This document shows positions 8,918 to 17,700 of a DNA stretch of 64,000 bases, piece after piece; the stretch's first letter is position 1, and every line of letters starts with the position of its first letter. A program made the translations under genes and the position numbers. The notes below the pieces were generated by a model that worked only from the letters and a program-made list of their open reading frames with translations, made no database searches and had not been told where the DNA came from. Origin of the DNA: Nocardioides baekrokdamisoli (GTDB taxonomy: Bacteria > Actinomycetota > Actinomycetes > Propionibacteriales > Nocardioidaceae); NCBI RefSeq assembly GCF_003945325.1, contig NZ_AP019307.1, positions 1,860,001 to 1,924,000 on the forward strand, read 5' to 3'.

Positions 8918-9729
8918 CGGACGAACTCGAGGGCACGGTCGCCCTGATCACCGGTGCTTCCCGCGGGATCGGAGAGGGCGCCGCCTTCGCCCTGGCCCGC
9001 CGCGGTGCGGCAGTCGTCGTCCACGGGCTCGACCTCGCTGAGGCGGAGGGGATCGCGGCGCGTATCCGGGATGAGGGCGGGCGTGCGATCGCCGTCGCCG
9101 GCCCGATTGATGCGGCAGCGACGTCGACAGAGGCCGTGGCGGCCGCGATCGAGCACTTCGGTCGACTGGACGTACTCGTGACCAGTGCCGGGATCCAGCG
9201 GTACGGCGATGCCGTCGAGACCACTGAGCAAGTGTGGAACGAGGTCCTCGACGTCAACCTGAAGGGTGTCTTCCTGGCGGCGAAGGCGGCGCTTCCCGAG
9301 ATCCGGAAGAGCCCGGTCGGCAGCGTTGTCATCGTGGCCTCGGTCCAGGGCTTCGCCTCGCAGGCCAACGTGGTGGCGTACACCGCGAGCAAGGGCGCGC
9401 TGCACGCGATGGGGCGCGCGATGGCGGTCGACGAGGCCGCGTACGGCGTGCGCGTCAACACCGTCAGTCCCGGGTCAGTCGACACCCCGATGCTTCGCCA
9501 TGCCGCCGCTGAATGGAGCGACGGGACCCCGGAAGGGGTCGAGAGCACCATCGCCGACTGGGGCCTGGCGCACGCACTGGGTCGGGTGGCGACGATCAAC
9601 GAGGTGGGTGAGGTGATCGCGTTCCTCGCCGGGTCGCGGTCCAGCTTCGTCACCGGCACGGACGTACGCGTGGACGGCGGCATGCTGGCCCGGATCGCGG
9701 CCGCGCTCCCGGAGAAGAATCGCTCGTGA
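8914..9729 (+). CDS. SDR-family oxidoreductase (second in operon)
   Basis: Classical short-chain dehydrogenase, 271 residues. TGASRGIG at 13-20, Y156 and K160 in AYTASKGA, SPGSVDTPM after the active site and VTGTDVRVDGG at the end. The Arg in TGASRGIG is common in NADPH users. GGAGG lies 7 nt before ATG 8914, and the start overlaps the epimerase stop. Directly followed by a lactonase-like gene, it could oxidise an aldose to an aldonolactone for that enzyme, which is a usual pairing in oxidative sugar routes; the substrate is inferred only. Confidence 0.88.
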   Translation: MTDELEGTVALITGASRGIGEGAAFALARRGAAVVVHGLDLAEAEGIAARIRDEGGRAIAVAGPIDAAATSTEAVAAAIEHFGRLDVLVTSAGIQRYGDAVETTEQVWNEVLDVNLKGVFLAAKAALPEIRKSPVGSVVIVASVQGFASQANVVAYTASKGALHAMGRAMAVDEAAYGVRVNTVSPGSVDTPMLRHAAAEWSDGTPEGVESTIADWGLAHALGRVATINEVGEVIAFLAGSRSSFVTGTDVRVDGGMLARIAAALPEKNRS

Positions 9730-10577
9730 CGTCCATGAGCGTGGCGGTGAAGGTACGCAGTCGGGTCGGGGAAGGTCCGACCTGGTCCGGCGACGCCCTG
9801 CACTGGGTGGACATCCTCGCCGGCCGGATCCACCGCAGCGACCTGGCCTCCGGCACGACCTCGACGATCGAGGTGCCGACGTGGGTCGGTGCCGCGGTCC
9901 CCATGGCCGGCGGCGGATATGTCGCCGCGACCAGGGAGGGGTTTGCGACCGTCGTCGACGGGCACCTCGACACGTTCGGTGCCCACCTGCCCGACGGCAT
10001 TCGGATGAACGACGCGAAATGCGATCCCGCCGGCCGTCTCTGGGCTGGAAGTTGCGCCGAGGACTTCGCCCGGGGAGCCGGTGCGCTCGAATGCCTCGAC
10101 GTCAACTGGACCCATCGCACGGTGCTCACCGGCCTCACCCAGCCGAACGGCATCGGGTGGAGCCCGGACGCGACCACCATGTATCTCATCGACACCCAGG
10201 ACGGAGCGCTGTACGCGTACGAGTTCGATCTCGAACGCGGATCGGTCGGAGAGCGCCGGACCGTGGTCACGTTCGACGTCGAGACCGACGGCTACCCCGA
10301 CGGACTGGCGGTCGACGCCGAGGGCTTCGTCTGGATCGCGATGTGGAGCGGGTCTGCCGTCGTACGCGTGAGTCCTGACGGAGTGATTGTTCGGCGGATC
10401 GCCCTCCCGGTGTCACAACCGACCTCGTGCGCGTTCATCGGTCCCCGGTTGGATGCGCTGTGTGTCACCAGCGCTGCCGAAGGACTGGCACCTGATGATG
10501 CGTCGGACGACGGATCCGTGTTCGTGCTGCGCGACCTCGATGTCGTCGGCCTTCCTGTCGCGACGTTTGGGGGATGA
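9726..10577 (+). CDS. SMP-30/gluconolactonase family lactonase
   Basis: Six-bladed beta-propeller hydrolase that opens aldonolactones, 283 residues. Metal ligand E16 in EGPTW, N95 in RMNDAKCDP, PNGIGWSPD near 140 and PDGLAVDAEG near 195 are the family landmarks. GTG 9726 overlaps the SDR stop (GTGA); an ATG three codons later is an alternative. It sits between a sugar dehydrogenase-like SDR and KDPG aldolase, fitting an oxidative path: aldose, lactone, acid, keto-deoxy acid, aldol cleavage. Confidence 0.88.
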   Translation: MTSMSVAVKVRSRVGEGPTWSGDALHWVDILAGRIHRSDLASGTTSTIEVPTWVGAAVPMAGGGYVAATREGFATVVDGHLDTFGAHLPDGIRMNDAKCDPAGRLWAGSCAEDFARGAGALECLDVNWTHRTVLTGLTQPNGIGWSPDATTMYLIDTQDGALYAYEFDLERGSVGERRTVVTFDVETDGYPDGLAVDAEGFVWIAMWSGSAVVRVSPDGVIVRRIALPVSQPTSCAFIGPRLDALCVTSAAEGLAPDDASDDGSVFVLRDLDVVGLPVATFGG

Positions 10578-11203
10578 CGATGATCACCATGCTTGAGGGC
10601 TTCCGCACGATCCCCGTCTGCACTCTTCGCTCGCCTGCAGAGGCGCGACCGCTCGGAGAGGCCCTGGTCGCGGGCGGTCTTCCGGTGGTCGAGGTCACCC
10701 TGCGTACGCCGGACGCCCTCGCCGGGCTTGCGGAGATGTGCAAGGTCCCGGGACTGACCGTCGGGGCCGGCACCGTACGCACGGCACAGCAGATGCATGA
10801 GGTCCTCGAGGCGGGGGCTGCATTTGCCGTGAGTCCTGCGCTGACCGCTTCGCTGGCGGACGCAGCGCACGCGCTCGGGTTGCCGTTCATCCCGGGCGTC
10901 GCGACGCCGACCGAGATCCAGACAGCGGTGGACGCGGGCTTCGACACGGTCAAATTCTTCCCGGCGGAGGCGTCCGGGGGCGTACGCGCTTTGAAGGCGC
11001 TGACCGACGTCTTCGTCGATGTGCGGTTCATGCCGACCGGGGGGATCACCCAGGACAGCGCGCGCGATTACCGCGCACTGGACCAGGTGTTCGCCGTCGG
11101 CGGGAGCTGGATGCTGCCTCTCGCCGCCCGCGAGGCCGAGGACTGGGAGGCCGTACGCCTCGCCGTTGCCGCCTGCGTGGCCTCCGCGGAGGCGGAGCGA
11201 TGA
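10574..11203 (+). CDS. KDPG/KHG-type aldolase
   Basis: Class I aldolase cleaving 2-keto-3-deoxy-6-phosphogluconate to pyruvate and glyceraldehyde-3-phosphate. 209 residues, normal for Eda. Catalytic E40 in VEVTLRTP, GAGTV at 64-68, SPAL at 87-90, PGVATPTE near 107-114 and the Schiff-base lysine K127 in KFFPAE are present, followed by PTGGI and GGSW phosphate loops. The ATGA overlap with the lactonase and the ATGA overlap with the downstream kinase make the kinase and aldolase co-translated, as expected for the last two steps of hexuronate breakdown. Confidence 0.93.
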   Translation: MTMITMLEGFRTIPVCTLRSPAEARPLGEALVAGGLPVVEVTLRTPDALAGLAEMCKVPGLTVGAGTVRTAQQMHEVLEAGAAFAVSPALTASLADAAHALGLPFIPGVATPTEIQTAVDAGFDTVKFFPAEASGGVRALKALTDVFVDVRFMPTGGITQDSARDYRALDQVFAVGGSWMLPLAAREAEDWEAVRLAVAACVASAEAER

Positions 11204-12114
11204 CGGTCGTCCAGTCAATCGGTGAGTGCATGGTCGAGGTGGCGCGAGGAACGGGCCAGGCGCGCATCGACTACTCGGGCGATACGTTCAACACCGCCGT
11301 CTATCTCGCACGGGCCGCGCGCAGTCGGCAGACCCCCGTCGACGTCCGCTACCTCACTGGCGTCGGCGACGATGCCGAGTCAGCCCGGATGCGCGCGCGT
11401 TGGCGTGAGGAGGGCATCTCGGACGACGCGCTCGTGGTGCCCGGCCGTACGCCTGGCCTCTACATGATCACCACCGACGGCGGCGGCGAGCGGTCGTTCT
11501 CGTACTGGCGCAGTGAGTCGGCTGCCGCGGCGATGTTCGCCGGCTCCGAGTGGGTCGATCTGGTCTGCGGCGACTATGTCTATCTCTCCGGCATCACACT
11601 CCAACTGACCTCGGCCATCAGTCGGCACCGGCTGGTGTCCCGACTGTCCGCGCTGCGCGAGAGCGGCACGAAGGTCGTGTTCGACAGCAACTTCCGCCCC
11701 CAGGGGTGGGCTTCGGTCGAGCACGCGCGAACTGCCATGGATGAGGTGCTCCACGTCACCGACATTGCGCTGGTCACGTGGGAGGACGAACACATGCTCA
11801 CCGGGTGCGAGGACATCGTCGGCTGCGTGGAGCGACTGGTCGAGCTCGGCATCCACGAGATCGTCGTCAAGGACGGCGAGCAGGGGTCCTGGGTGGCCGG
11901 GGACGGACATCTGACGCACGTCGCGACTCAGGCGGTCGTACCGGTGGACACCACCGCGGCCGGTGACAGTTTCAACGGCGCTTACCTGGCGGCGCGCATC
12001 GCCGGTGAACCACCACTGGTTGCCGCTGCCGCCGGCAGCGTGCTCGCCTCCGAGGTGGTCCGCCATCGCGGCGCGATCATCGATCTCTCCCACGCTGTCA
12101 GCGGGCTGGCGTGA
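11200..12114 (+). CDS. PfkB-family kinase, probable 2-keto-3-deoxygluconate kinase
   Basis: Ribokinase-fold sugar kinase, 304 residues. The second PfkB signature DTTAAGDSFNG is at 250-260 with catalytic base D256; N-terminal GECMVE and the sugar-lid region are in place. Immediate neighbour KDPG aldolase, and a mannonate dehydratase at the other end of the locus, make KDG the best substrate guess (KdgK). Other PfkB substrates such as fructose or tagatose-type sugars cannot be excluded. Its stop overlaps the GTG of a WhiB gene. Confidence 0.88.
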   Translation: MTVVQSIGECMVEVARGTGQARIDYSGDTFNTAVYLARAARSRQTPVDVRYLTGVGDDAESARMRARWREEGISDDALVVPGRTPGLYMITTDGGGERSFSYWRSESAAAAMFAGSEWVDLVCGDYVYLSGITLQLTSAISRHRLVSRLSALRESGTKVVFDSNFRPQGWASVEHARTAMDEVLHVTDIALVTWEDEHMLTGCEDIVGCVERLVELGIHEIVVKDGEQGSWVAGDGHLTHVATQAVVPVDTTAAGDSFNGAYLAARIAGEPPLVAAAAGSVLASEVVRHRGAIIDLSHAVSGLA

Positions 12115-12377
12115 AGGGCGACCTCAGCCCGCTCCCGTGGATGCGCGAGGCTGCCTGTCGGAACGAGGACCCCGACCTGTTCTTTCCTCCGGGAGAGTCG
12201 AAGAGGGGAGCCGCGCAGTCGGACGAGGCCCGCGGAGTGTGCGGAGTCTGCGGTGTCCGTCAGCCGTGCCTCGAGCTCGCGCTGCGGACGAACGCGGAAT
12301 ACGGCATCTGGGGCGGTTTCAGCCCCAAGGAGGTCGGTCGCATCCGTGGCCCGCGATCGAGAACCGTCCGCTTCTAG
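12111..12377 (+). CDS. WhiB-family iron-sulfur transcription factor
   Basis: Small actinobacterial regulator binding a 4Fe-4S cluster, 88 residues. Cluster cysteines C16, C44, C47 and C53 have the CxxC spacing of the family, followed by the GIWGGFS turn (65-71) and a basic tail that contacts DNA. GTG 12111 overlaps the kinase stop, so the gene is translationally coupled to a sugar operon, an unusual place for WhiB. An internal ATG at 12141 would leave only five residues before C16. Its stop overlaps the stop of the convergent PaaX-type gene. Whether it controls this locus or a redox response is unknown. Confidence 0.9.
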   Translation: MKGDLSPLPWMREAACRNEDPDLFFPPGESKRGAAQSDEARGVCGVCGVRQPCLELALRTNAEYGIWGGFSPKEVGRIRGPRSRTVRF

Positions 12378-13114
12378 GCCCCGCGGAATGAATCGGCGAG
12401 CGCGATGACCTCGGTCTGATAGGCCGCGTACGTCTCGCGCAGCTCCCCACCCGGCCACTCGGCCGGGAGCAACTCCGCCGGCAGGACCGGGTCGCTCGTG
12501 AGGTGGTGCACCATCGCGGCAGCGGCGGTGAGGCGTACGAGCGGGTCTGCCGCGTCGACGAAATGGGTGAGCAGGGCGCGTCCGGTGGCCGCCCAGGACG
12601 GCAGATCCCACAGCGTGGCGGCCAGATCTGACGCGCCGCCGGCGGGGCGGACCGTGAAGCGAGCCAACTGGGCAAGATCATCAGGCCAGGGGCGGTCCAG
12701 GTTGGCAGGACGCATCCAGACGCCTTCCCGCAGTTCTGCCAGCCGAAGTCGCGTGAGGTCCGTACGCAGCTGAGCACGATCGGCCGCCGTGCGACCACTC
12801 GCCATCACGACGACCTGCTCCCAGTCGCCGTTCCAAGGCACCGTTCGGGAGCTGATCGCCTCGTCCTGTCGACGCTGGCGCTCGAGCAGTCGTGCGTTCA
12901 ATCGGTAGACGCCGTCGTTGCGTTCCAGCTCGCCGGCCGAAGCCATCCGGGTGAGTGCGACCCGTAGCGCGGACTCGGACACCCCGAACTGCTCGGACGC
13001 CAGCAGCAGGTGGCGTACGTGCATCTGCGGCGGGTGCGCGCCGAGCAGCAGGCTGAGCACGATCGACCGGGCGGAGAGCGGCTGAAGGAGCGACGGGTCG
13101 ACAGCGGCGGGCAC
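12374..13114 (-). CDS. PaaX-family transcriptional regulator
   Basis: Phenylacetate-type repressor family, 246 residues. The N-terminal LSARSIVLSLLLGAHPP segment and the winged helix FGVSESALRVALTRM (43-57) are typical, followed by the PaaX central and C-terminal domains. GTG start ends at 13114. It is divergent from an acyl-CoA dehydrogenase operon, with 53 bp between the start codons holding an inverted repeat at 13138-13163. Likely repressor of that operon with a CoA thioester as inducer, by analogy with PaaX and phenylacetyl-CoA. Confidence 0.88.
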   Translation of the reverse strand: MPAAVDPSLLQPLSARSIVLSLLLGAHPPQMHVRHLLLASEQFGVSESALRVALTRMASAGELERNDGVYRLNARLLERQRRQDEAISSRTVPWNGDWEQVVVMASGRTAADRAQLRTDLTRLRLAELREGVWMRPANLDRPWPDDLAQLARFTVRPAGGASDLAATLWDLPSWAATGRALLTHFVDAADPLVRLTAAAAMVHHLTSDPVLPAELLPAEWPGGELRETYAAYQTEVIALADSFRGA

Positions 13115-13137
13115 GACCGAAGATTACACTATCGACA

Positions 13138-13163
13138 CGATCGTTGCAGATATGTAATGATCG
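13138..13163. promoter_or_regulatory. Candidate PaaX-type operator
   Basis: CGATCGTT - 10 bp - AATGATCG, arms matching at 7 of 8 positions, between the divergent regulator and acyl-CoA dehydrogenase genes. Its right end is 4 nt before the dehydrogenase ATG. Confidence 0.5.
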
Positions 13164-13167
13164 AATC

Positions 13168-14826
13168 ATGACTGAGCTCTCTGCTCCCCGCACGGCCACC
13201 CACGACGTCACGAACCAGGCGCCGCCGCTGGCACCGTACGACTCCTCGCAGGACGCAGCCCTGATCGAGGCCCTCCGCCGCGAGGGTGGCGGCTGGGCCG
13301 AGGACGACGTACGCCGAGTCGGCCGTCTCGCCGGCGGTGAAGAGGCGCAGCGCTGGGCCCAGGACGCGAACACCTTCACGCCCGTGCTCAAGACCGTCGA
13401 CCGGTACGGCAACCGGATCGACGAGGTCGAGTTCCATCCGGCCTGGCACAACCTGATGCGCGTCTCGGTTGCCGAGGGCGGAGCGGGTGCGACGTGGGCT
13501 GAGAACAAGCCGGGAGGCCACGTCGCGCGGGCCGCGACCGGTCTCGTCTGGCAGCACACCGAGGCTGGACACGGCTGCCCGATCACGATGACGTACGCCG
13601 TCATCCCGGCCCTTCGGCATGAGCCGGCTCTGGCTGCGGTGTATGAGCCGCTGCTCACGTCACGCGTGTACGACCCGGGTCTGCGGATCCCCACGGAGAA
13701 GCGCGGTCTGCTCGCCGGCATGGGCATGACCGAGAAGCAGGGCGGTTCGGACGTACGCACGAACACGACCGTCGCGGTGCCGCACGGCGACCACTACCTG
13801 CTCACCGGTCACAAATGGTTCACCTCTGCCCCGATGTGCGACCTCTTCCTCGTCCTGGCCCAGGCTCCGGGTGGGCTCTCCTGCTTCCTGGTCCCGCGGA
13901 TCCTGCCCGATGGCACCCGCAACACGTTCCGGATCGTGCGGCTCAAGGACAAGCTCGGCGACCGGTCGAATGCCTCGAGCGAGCCGGAGTTCGACAACAC
14001 CGTCGCCTGGCTCGTCGGCGGTGAGGGCAACGGCGTCAAGACGATCATCGACATGGTCAACTTCACCCGCCTTGACTGTGTCATCGGTTCAGCTGGACTG
14101 ATGCGCAAGACGTTGGTCGAGGCCGGACACCACGCCCGTCACCGCGCCGCCTTCGGTGCGAACCTGATCGACCAGCCGCTGATGCGCAACGTCCTGGCCG
14201 ACCTGGCCCTGGAGTCCGAGGCCGCCACCACGCTCGGGATGCGCCTGGCAGGTGCTGCAGACCGGTCGATGCACGGCGACGAGGCCGAGACGTCCTTCCG
14301 TCGGATCGCCAACGCGGTCGGCAAGTACTGGGTCACGAAGCGGACCCCGGCCTTCACTGCGGAGGCCCTCGAGTGCCTCGGCGGCAACGGCTACGTGGAG
14401 GAGTCGGGCATGCCGCGGCACTACCGCCAGGCGCCGCTCAACTCGGTGTGGGAGGGCTCGGGCAACGTCAATGCGCTCGATGTCCTGCGCGCGCTGGGCC
14501 GCGAGCCCGACACCGCGGAGGCCTTCCTCGGCGAGCTCACGCTGGCCGCCGGTGCCAACCAGCACCTCGATGCCGCCGTCGGCAGGATCCAGCGCGACCT
14601 GATGGCGTCGGCCGCCGACCCGACAGGCGCGCAATTGCTCGCCCGTCGCCTGGTCGAGTCGATGGCGCTGGCGCTGCAGGGCTCCCTGCTCGTACGCCAC
14701 GCTCCGGAGGCCGTCGCCGACGCGTTCTGTGCCAGCCGTCTAGGCGGCGACTGGGGCCACGCTTTCGGCACCCTGCCGGCCTCGGCCGACGTCGCTGCGA
14801 TCCTCGACCGCGCGCTGCCGGCATGA
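13168..14826 (+). CDS. AidB-like acyl-CoA dehydrogenase
   Basis: FAD-dependent dehydrogenase of the AidB/isovaleryl-type branch, 552 residues, larger than ordinary acyl-CoA dehydrogenases (about 380). Landmarks: GMGMTEKQGGSD (FAD and substrate loop), HKWFTSAPM, and CLGGNGYVEESGMPRHYR with SVWEGSGNVNALDVLRAL near the catalytic region, which is the AidB hallmark. ATG 13168 is preferred; a farther in-frame start lies inside the operator. It is the first gene of an ATGA-linked operon with two crotonases, so it probably starts beta-oxidation-like breakdown of a branched or aromatic acyl-CoA. Confidence 0.9.
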   Translation: MTELSAPRTATHDVTNQAPPLAPYDSSQDAALIEALRREGGGWAEDDVRRVGRLAGGEEAQRWAQDANTFTPVLKTVDRYGNRIDEVEFHPAWHNLMRVSVAEGGAGATWAENKPGGHVARAATGLVWQHTEAGHGCPITMTYAVIPALRHEPALAAVYEPLLTSRVYDPGLRIPTEKRGLLAGMGMTEKQGGSDVRTNTTVAVPHGDHYLLTGHKWFTSAPMCDLFLVLAQAPGGLSCFLVPRILPDGTRNTFRIVRLKDKLGDRSNASSEPEFDNTVAWLVGGEGNGVKTIIDMVNFTRLDCVIGSAGLMRKTLVEAGHHARHRAAFGANLIDQPLMRNVLADLALESEAATTLGMRLAGAADRSMHGDEAETSFRRIANAVGKYWVTKRTPAFTAEALECLGGNGYVEESGMPRHYRQAPLNSVWEGSGNVNALDVLRALGREPDTAEAFLGELTLAAGANQHLDAAVGRIQRDLMASAADPTGAQLLARRLVESMALALQGSLLVRHAPEAVADAFCASRLGGDWGHAFGTLPASADVAAILDRALPA

Positions 14827-15611
14827 CGATCGTCGTTGAGAAGCGCGGGCCGATCACCGTTGTCGCGATGGACCGCCCCGAGGCTCGAAACGCTGTCGAT
14901 GACGAGCACAGTGCGGCCCTTGCAGAGGCGTTCGCCGAGTTCGATGCCGACCCCGATCAATCGGTGGCGATTCTGCACGGGCGCGGCGGCCACTTCTGTG
15001 CGGGCGCTGACCTCAAGGCTGTCGCAGCGGGGGAGCGTACGGTCACTGAACCGGGCTCTGGTCATGGCCCGATGGGGCCCACACGGATGGCGTTGTCCAA
15101 GCCGGTCATCGCTGCCGTCGATGGATACGCGGTGGCCGGTGGGCTCGAGCTTGCGATCTGGGCCGATCTCAGAATCGTCGATCCGGAGGTCACGTTCGGT
15201 GTCTTCTGCAGACGGTGGGGAGTTCCGCTGATTGATGGCGGCACGGTTCGGCTGCCGCGGCTGATCGGCCACTCGCATGCGCTGGACATGATCTTGACGG
15301 GCCGGCCCGTGGGGGCCGAAGAGGCGCATCGGATGGGTCTGGCGAACCGGATCAGTCAGCCGGGTAGGGCGTTGGAGGAGGCCATCGAACTGGCCGAGCA
15401 ACTCGCCGCGTTCCCGCAGACGTGTCTGCGTCAGGACCGCCTGTCGATGTTCGAGCAGGAGGGGCTGACGTTGGAGGCGGCGATCGCGAACGAGTGGGGT
15501 CATGGTGCGTTGTCCCTCGTCGATGCCTTCGCTGGAGCTGCACGTTTTGCCGAGGGCGCAGGGCGACACGGCAGTTTCGGGCAGACGGCCGTCTCAGGCA
15601 TTCAGGCATGA
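14823..15611 (+). CDS. Crotonase-fold enoyl-CoA hydratase/isomerase (first)
   Basis: 262-residue crotonase. Oxyanion-hole motifs HFCAGADLK and GYAVAGGLELA are clear. In the second catalytic segment (FCRRWGVPLIDGGTVRLPR) the usual hydratase Glu is replaced by Asp, as in a subgroup of actinobacterial members with uncertain reaction. ATG overlaps the dehydrogenase stop. It likely hydrates or isomerises the enoyl-CoA made by the upstream enzyme. An in-frame extension upstream is out-of-frame coding of the dehydrogenase and is not used. Confidence 0.88.
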   Translation: MTIVVEKRGPITVVAMDRPEARNAVDDEHSAALAEAFAEFDADPDQSVAILHGRGGHFCAGADLKAVAAGERTVTEPGSGHGPMGPTRMALSKPVIAAVDGYAVAGGLELAIWADLRIVDPEVTFGVFCRRWGVPLIDGGTVRLPRLIGHSHALDMILTGRPVGAEEAHRMGLANRISQPGRALEEAIELAEQLAAFPQTCLRQDRLSMFEQEGLTLEAAIANEWGHGALSLVDAFAGAARFAEGAGRHGSFGQTAVSGIQA

Positions 15612-16588
15612 CCGACGTCGGAGCCGCGGTGTGGCGCGGCGGATCTGGCGACGACAGCACTGACGCGCCGATCGACTACGCGACCCTCACCTACCAGCGC
15701 ACCGGACGGGTCGCGCGGCTCACCTTCAATCGTCCCGAGCAGGGCAACTCGATCACGCCTGACACTCCGCTGGACCTGACGGCCGCAGTCGAGCGCGCTG
15801 ACCTCGACCCACGGGTCCGGGTGATCCTGGTGAGCGGCCGCGGGAAGGGATTCTGCGGCGGTTACGACCTGGCTGCCAGCGCCGAGGGTCTGATGGACGG
15901 GGACATGGTCGGCAGTCGTGATGCCACCGGCACCGTCCTGGATCCGCTCGTGCAGATGGCCAACCACGACCCGTCCGGGACCTGGGACCCGATGGTCGAC
16001 TACGCGATGATGAGTCGCTTCACCCGCGGCTTCGCGAGCCTGCTCCACGCCAACAAGCCGACGGTCGCGAAGATTCACGGCTTCTGCGTGGCGGGTGGCA
16101 CCGACATTGCGCTGCACTGCGACCAGATCCTGATCGCGAGCGACGCGAAGATCGGCTACCCGCCGACGCGGGTGTGGGGCGTACCCAGCGCCGGCATGTG
16201 GGCACACCGACTCGGCGATCAGCGCGCGAAGCGGCTCCTGCTGACCGGCGACTGCCTCAGCGGCAAGGAGGCGTACGAATGGGGTCTTGCGATCGAGGCG
16301 CCAGAGCCCGATGACCTCGACGTACGTACGGAGAATCTCGTCGAACGCATCGCCGCGATGCCGCTGAATCAGTTGATGATGGTCAAGCTGGCGCTGAACT
16401 CGGCACTGCTGAGTCAGGGCGTCGAGAACAGCCGGATGATCAGCACCGTCTTCGACGGCATCTCCCGCCACACCCGCGAGGGGTACGCGTTCCAGCAACG
16501 GGCTGCCGAGGTCGGTTTCCGTCAGGCCGTACGCGAGCGCGACGGAGCGCCGTACGACGACGCCGGTCCATCAACCAATAAGGGATGA
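15608..16588 (+). CDS. Crotonase-fold enoyl-CoA hydratase (second, long form)
   Basis: 326-residue crotonase, longer than the previous one by an insert after the first oxyanion motif (residues about 85-135). Motifs: GKGFCGGYDL and HGFCVAGGTDIALHCD for the oxyanion hole, and KIGYPPTRVWGVPSAGMW where catalytic acids fall. ATG 15608 overlaps the previous stop. Members of this form often annotate as crotonase/enoyl-CoA hydratase of unknown substrate. Two different crotonases next to one dehydrogenase suggest two successive steps of one pathway. Confidence 0.87.
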   Translation: MTDVGAAVWRGGSGDDSTDAPIDYATLTYQRTGRVARLTFNRPEQGNSITPDTPLDLTAAVERADLDPRVRVILVSGRGKGFCGGYDLAASAEGLMDGDMVGSRDATGTVLDPLVQMANHDPSGTWDPMVDYAMMSRFTRGFASLLHANKPTVAKIHGFCVAGGTDIALHCDQILIASDAKIGYPPTRVWGVPSAGMWAHRLGDQRAKRLLLTGDCLSGKEAYEWGLAIEAPEPDDLDVRTENLVERIAAMPLNQLMMVKLALNSALLSQGVENSRMISTVFDGISRHTREGYAFQQRAAEVGFRQAVRERDGAPYDDAGPSTNKG

Positions 16589-17055
16589 GCCAGATGACCA
16601 GCCAAGCTCTGCATCGCCTCGGATCTGCCAGGACCGCGGCTCAGTGGACCGCCCTTCTGTTCGGGCTGTGGTTCACCGTCGGCAACTACGTCGCCGGCAC
16701 GGTCATCTGGCCGGGAACCATCACGGACCCGAACGGCATGTATTTCATGCACCTGTTCGGCTTCATCCCGGTGATGGTCAACGGCTGGCACCTGTACTTC
16801 CACCTGATCACCGGCCTGATCTGCCTGCTGGTCGCATCGAGCGATCGTCGCGCCCGGATCGGTTGCGGAGCAGTCGCGGCGATCTATCTGGCGACGGGCA
16901 TCGTCGGGCTGGTGACTCGAGGGGACATCTACGGGTTGATCATGGCCGACACGTTCGGCAACGGGGTCCACGTCGTTGAGGGCACCGGACTCGCGTTGGG
17001 CGCCGTCGTGGTCAGGCCGAGACCGCTCCGAGCACTCCTGCGAGTGAGCGGGTGA
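16585..17055 (+). CDS. DUF4383-like membrane protein
   Basis: 156-residue integral membrane protein with about four helices (near 22-42, 52-83, 93-112 and 125-143). The last helix has the NGVHVVEG pattern that resembles the conserved Asn/His of DUF4383. Function unknown. ATGA overlap with the second crotonase makes it the last gene of the operon; its final 44 nt overlap the 3' end of the convergent TetR gene. Confidence 0.75.
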   Translation: MSQMTSQALHRLGSARTAAQWTALLFGLWFTVGNYVAGTVIWPGTITDPNGMYFMHLFGFIPVMVNGWHLYFHLITGLICLLVASSDRRARIGCGAVAAIYLATGIVGLVTRGDIYGLIMADTFGNGVHVVEGTGLALGAVVVRPRPLRALLRVSG

Positions 17056-17614
17056 GTGAGGCGACGATCTCGTCCTCGCTCAGGTCCTGCGGGTCGTTGA
17101 TCCAGTTGAGGACGACGTCCTCGACCATGGCAGCCCAGCTCCGGGCGAACATCCGCACGCGGGGGAGGTCGCTGATGCCGTATGCGGCGAGTTCCTCCGC
17201 GGAGCAGGAGTCGAAGATCCGGTCGGTGAGTGCCGCGCGTGCCGACAGGTAGATGTCGCGCACCTCGTTGTTGCCGCGCTGTGCCTCCTGCAGGAATGAC
17301 ACATACCCGGTGAGATTCGCGCCCACCCACCGCAGGTAAGCCTGGATCGAGACGCGGAGTCGTACCTCCAGGGACGGGTCGTCGACGGGCGCGGTCGCCT
17401 CGAACAGGCCGTCGGCCATCCGGCGCAGGACGGCGCGTACGAAGTCCTGCTTGCTGCCGAAGTAGTGATAGAGCAGGCCGCGCGAGATCGAGGCGTCGTG
17501 GGCGAGCGCATCGATGGAGAACTCGTCGATCGGGCGCTCGCCGATCATCGCCACGCCGAGCTCGAGCAACTGCTCGCGGCGGTCCTCGGGCGTCAGGCGG
17601 ATGCGGGTGCTCAC
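17012..17614 (-). CDS. TetR-family regulator
   Basis: 200-residue TetR protein. The DNA-binding helix-turn-helix is at about 33-55 (SIDALAHDASISRGLLYHYFGSK begins it). GTG start ends at 17614. Twenty-five bp upstream of that start a perfect 21-bp palindrome separates it from the divergent monooxygenase gene, so it is very likely the local repressor of the monooxygenase-SDR-OYE operon and of itself. Ligand-binding half is family-variable and gives no ligand. Confidence 0.9.
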   Translation of the reverse strand: MSTRIRLTPEDRREQLLELGVAMIGERPIDEFSIDALAHDASISRGLLYHYFGSKQDFVRAVLRRMADGLFEATAPVDDPSLEVRLRVSIQAYLRWVGANLTGYVSFLQEAQRGNNEVRDIYLSARAALTDRIFDSCSAEELAAYGISDLPRVRMFARSWAAMVEDVVLNWINDPQDLSEDEIVASLTRSLAGVLGAVSA

Positions 17615-17639
17615 GAGCCCAGCCTAGGCGCAATTCTCA

Positions 17640-17660
17640 CTACTGAATGTGATTCAGTAG
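17640..17660. promoter_or_regulatory. Perfect palindromic TetR operator
   Basis: Arms CTACTGAAT and ATTCAGTAG (9 bp, no mismatch) around GTG. It ends 3 bp before the -35 of the monooxygenase promoter and 25 bp from the TetR start. Confidence 0.8.
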
Positions 17661-17663
17661 ATA

Positions 17664-17693
17664 TTGACACTCGTTCAACAGTGCACGTACCGT
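17664..17693 (+). promoter_or_regulatory. Promoter of the monooxygenase operon, probably leaderless
   Basis: TTGACA (17664-17669), 18-bp spacer, TACCGT (17688-17693). The ATG follows after 7 nt, so transcription should begin at or next to the start codon; no ribosome site is present. Confidence 0.75.
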
Positions 17694-17700
17694 CGACGTC

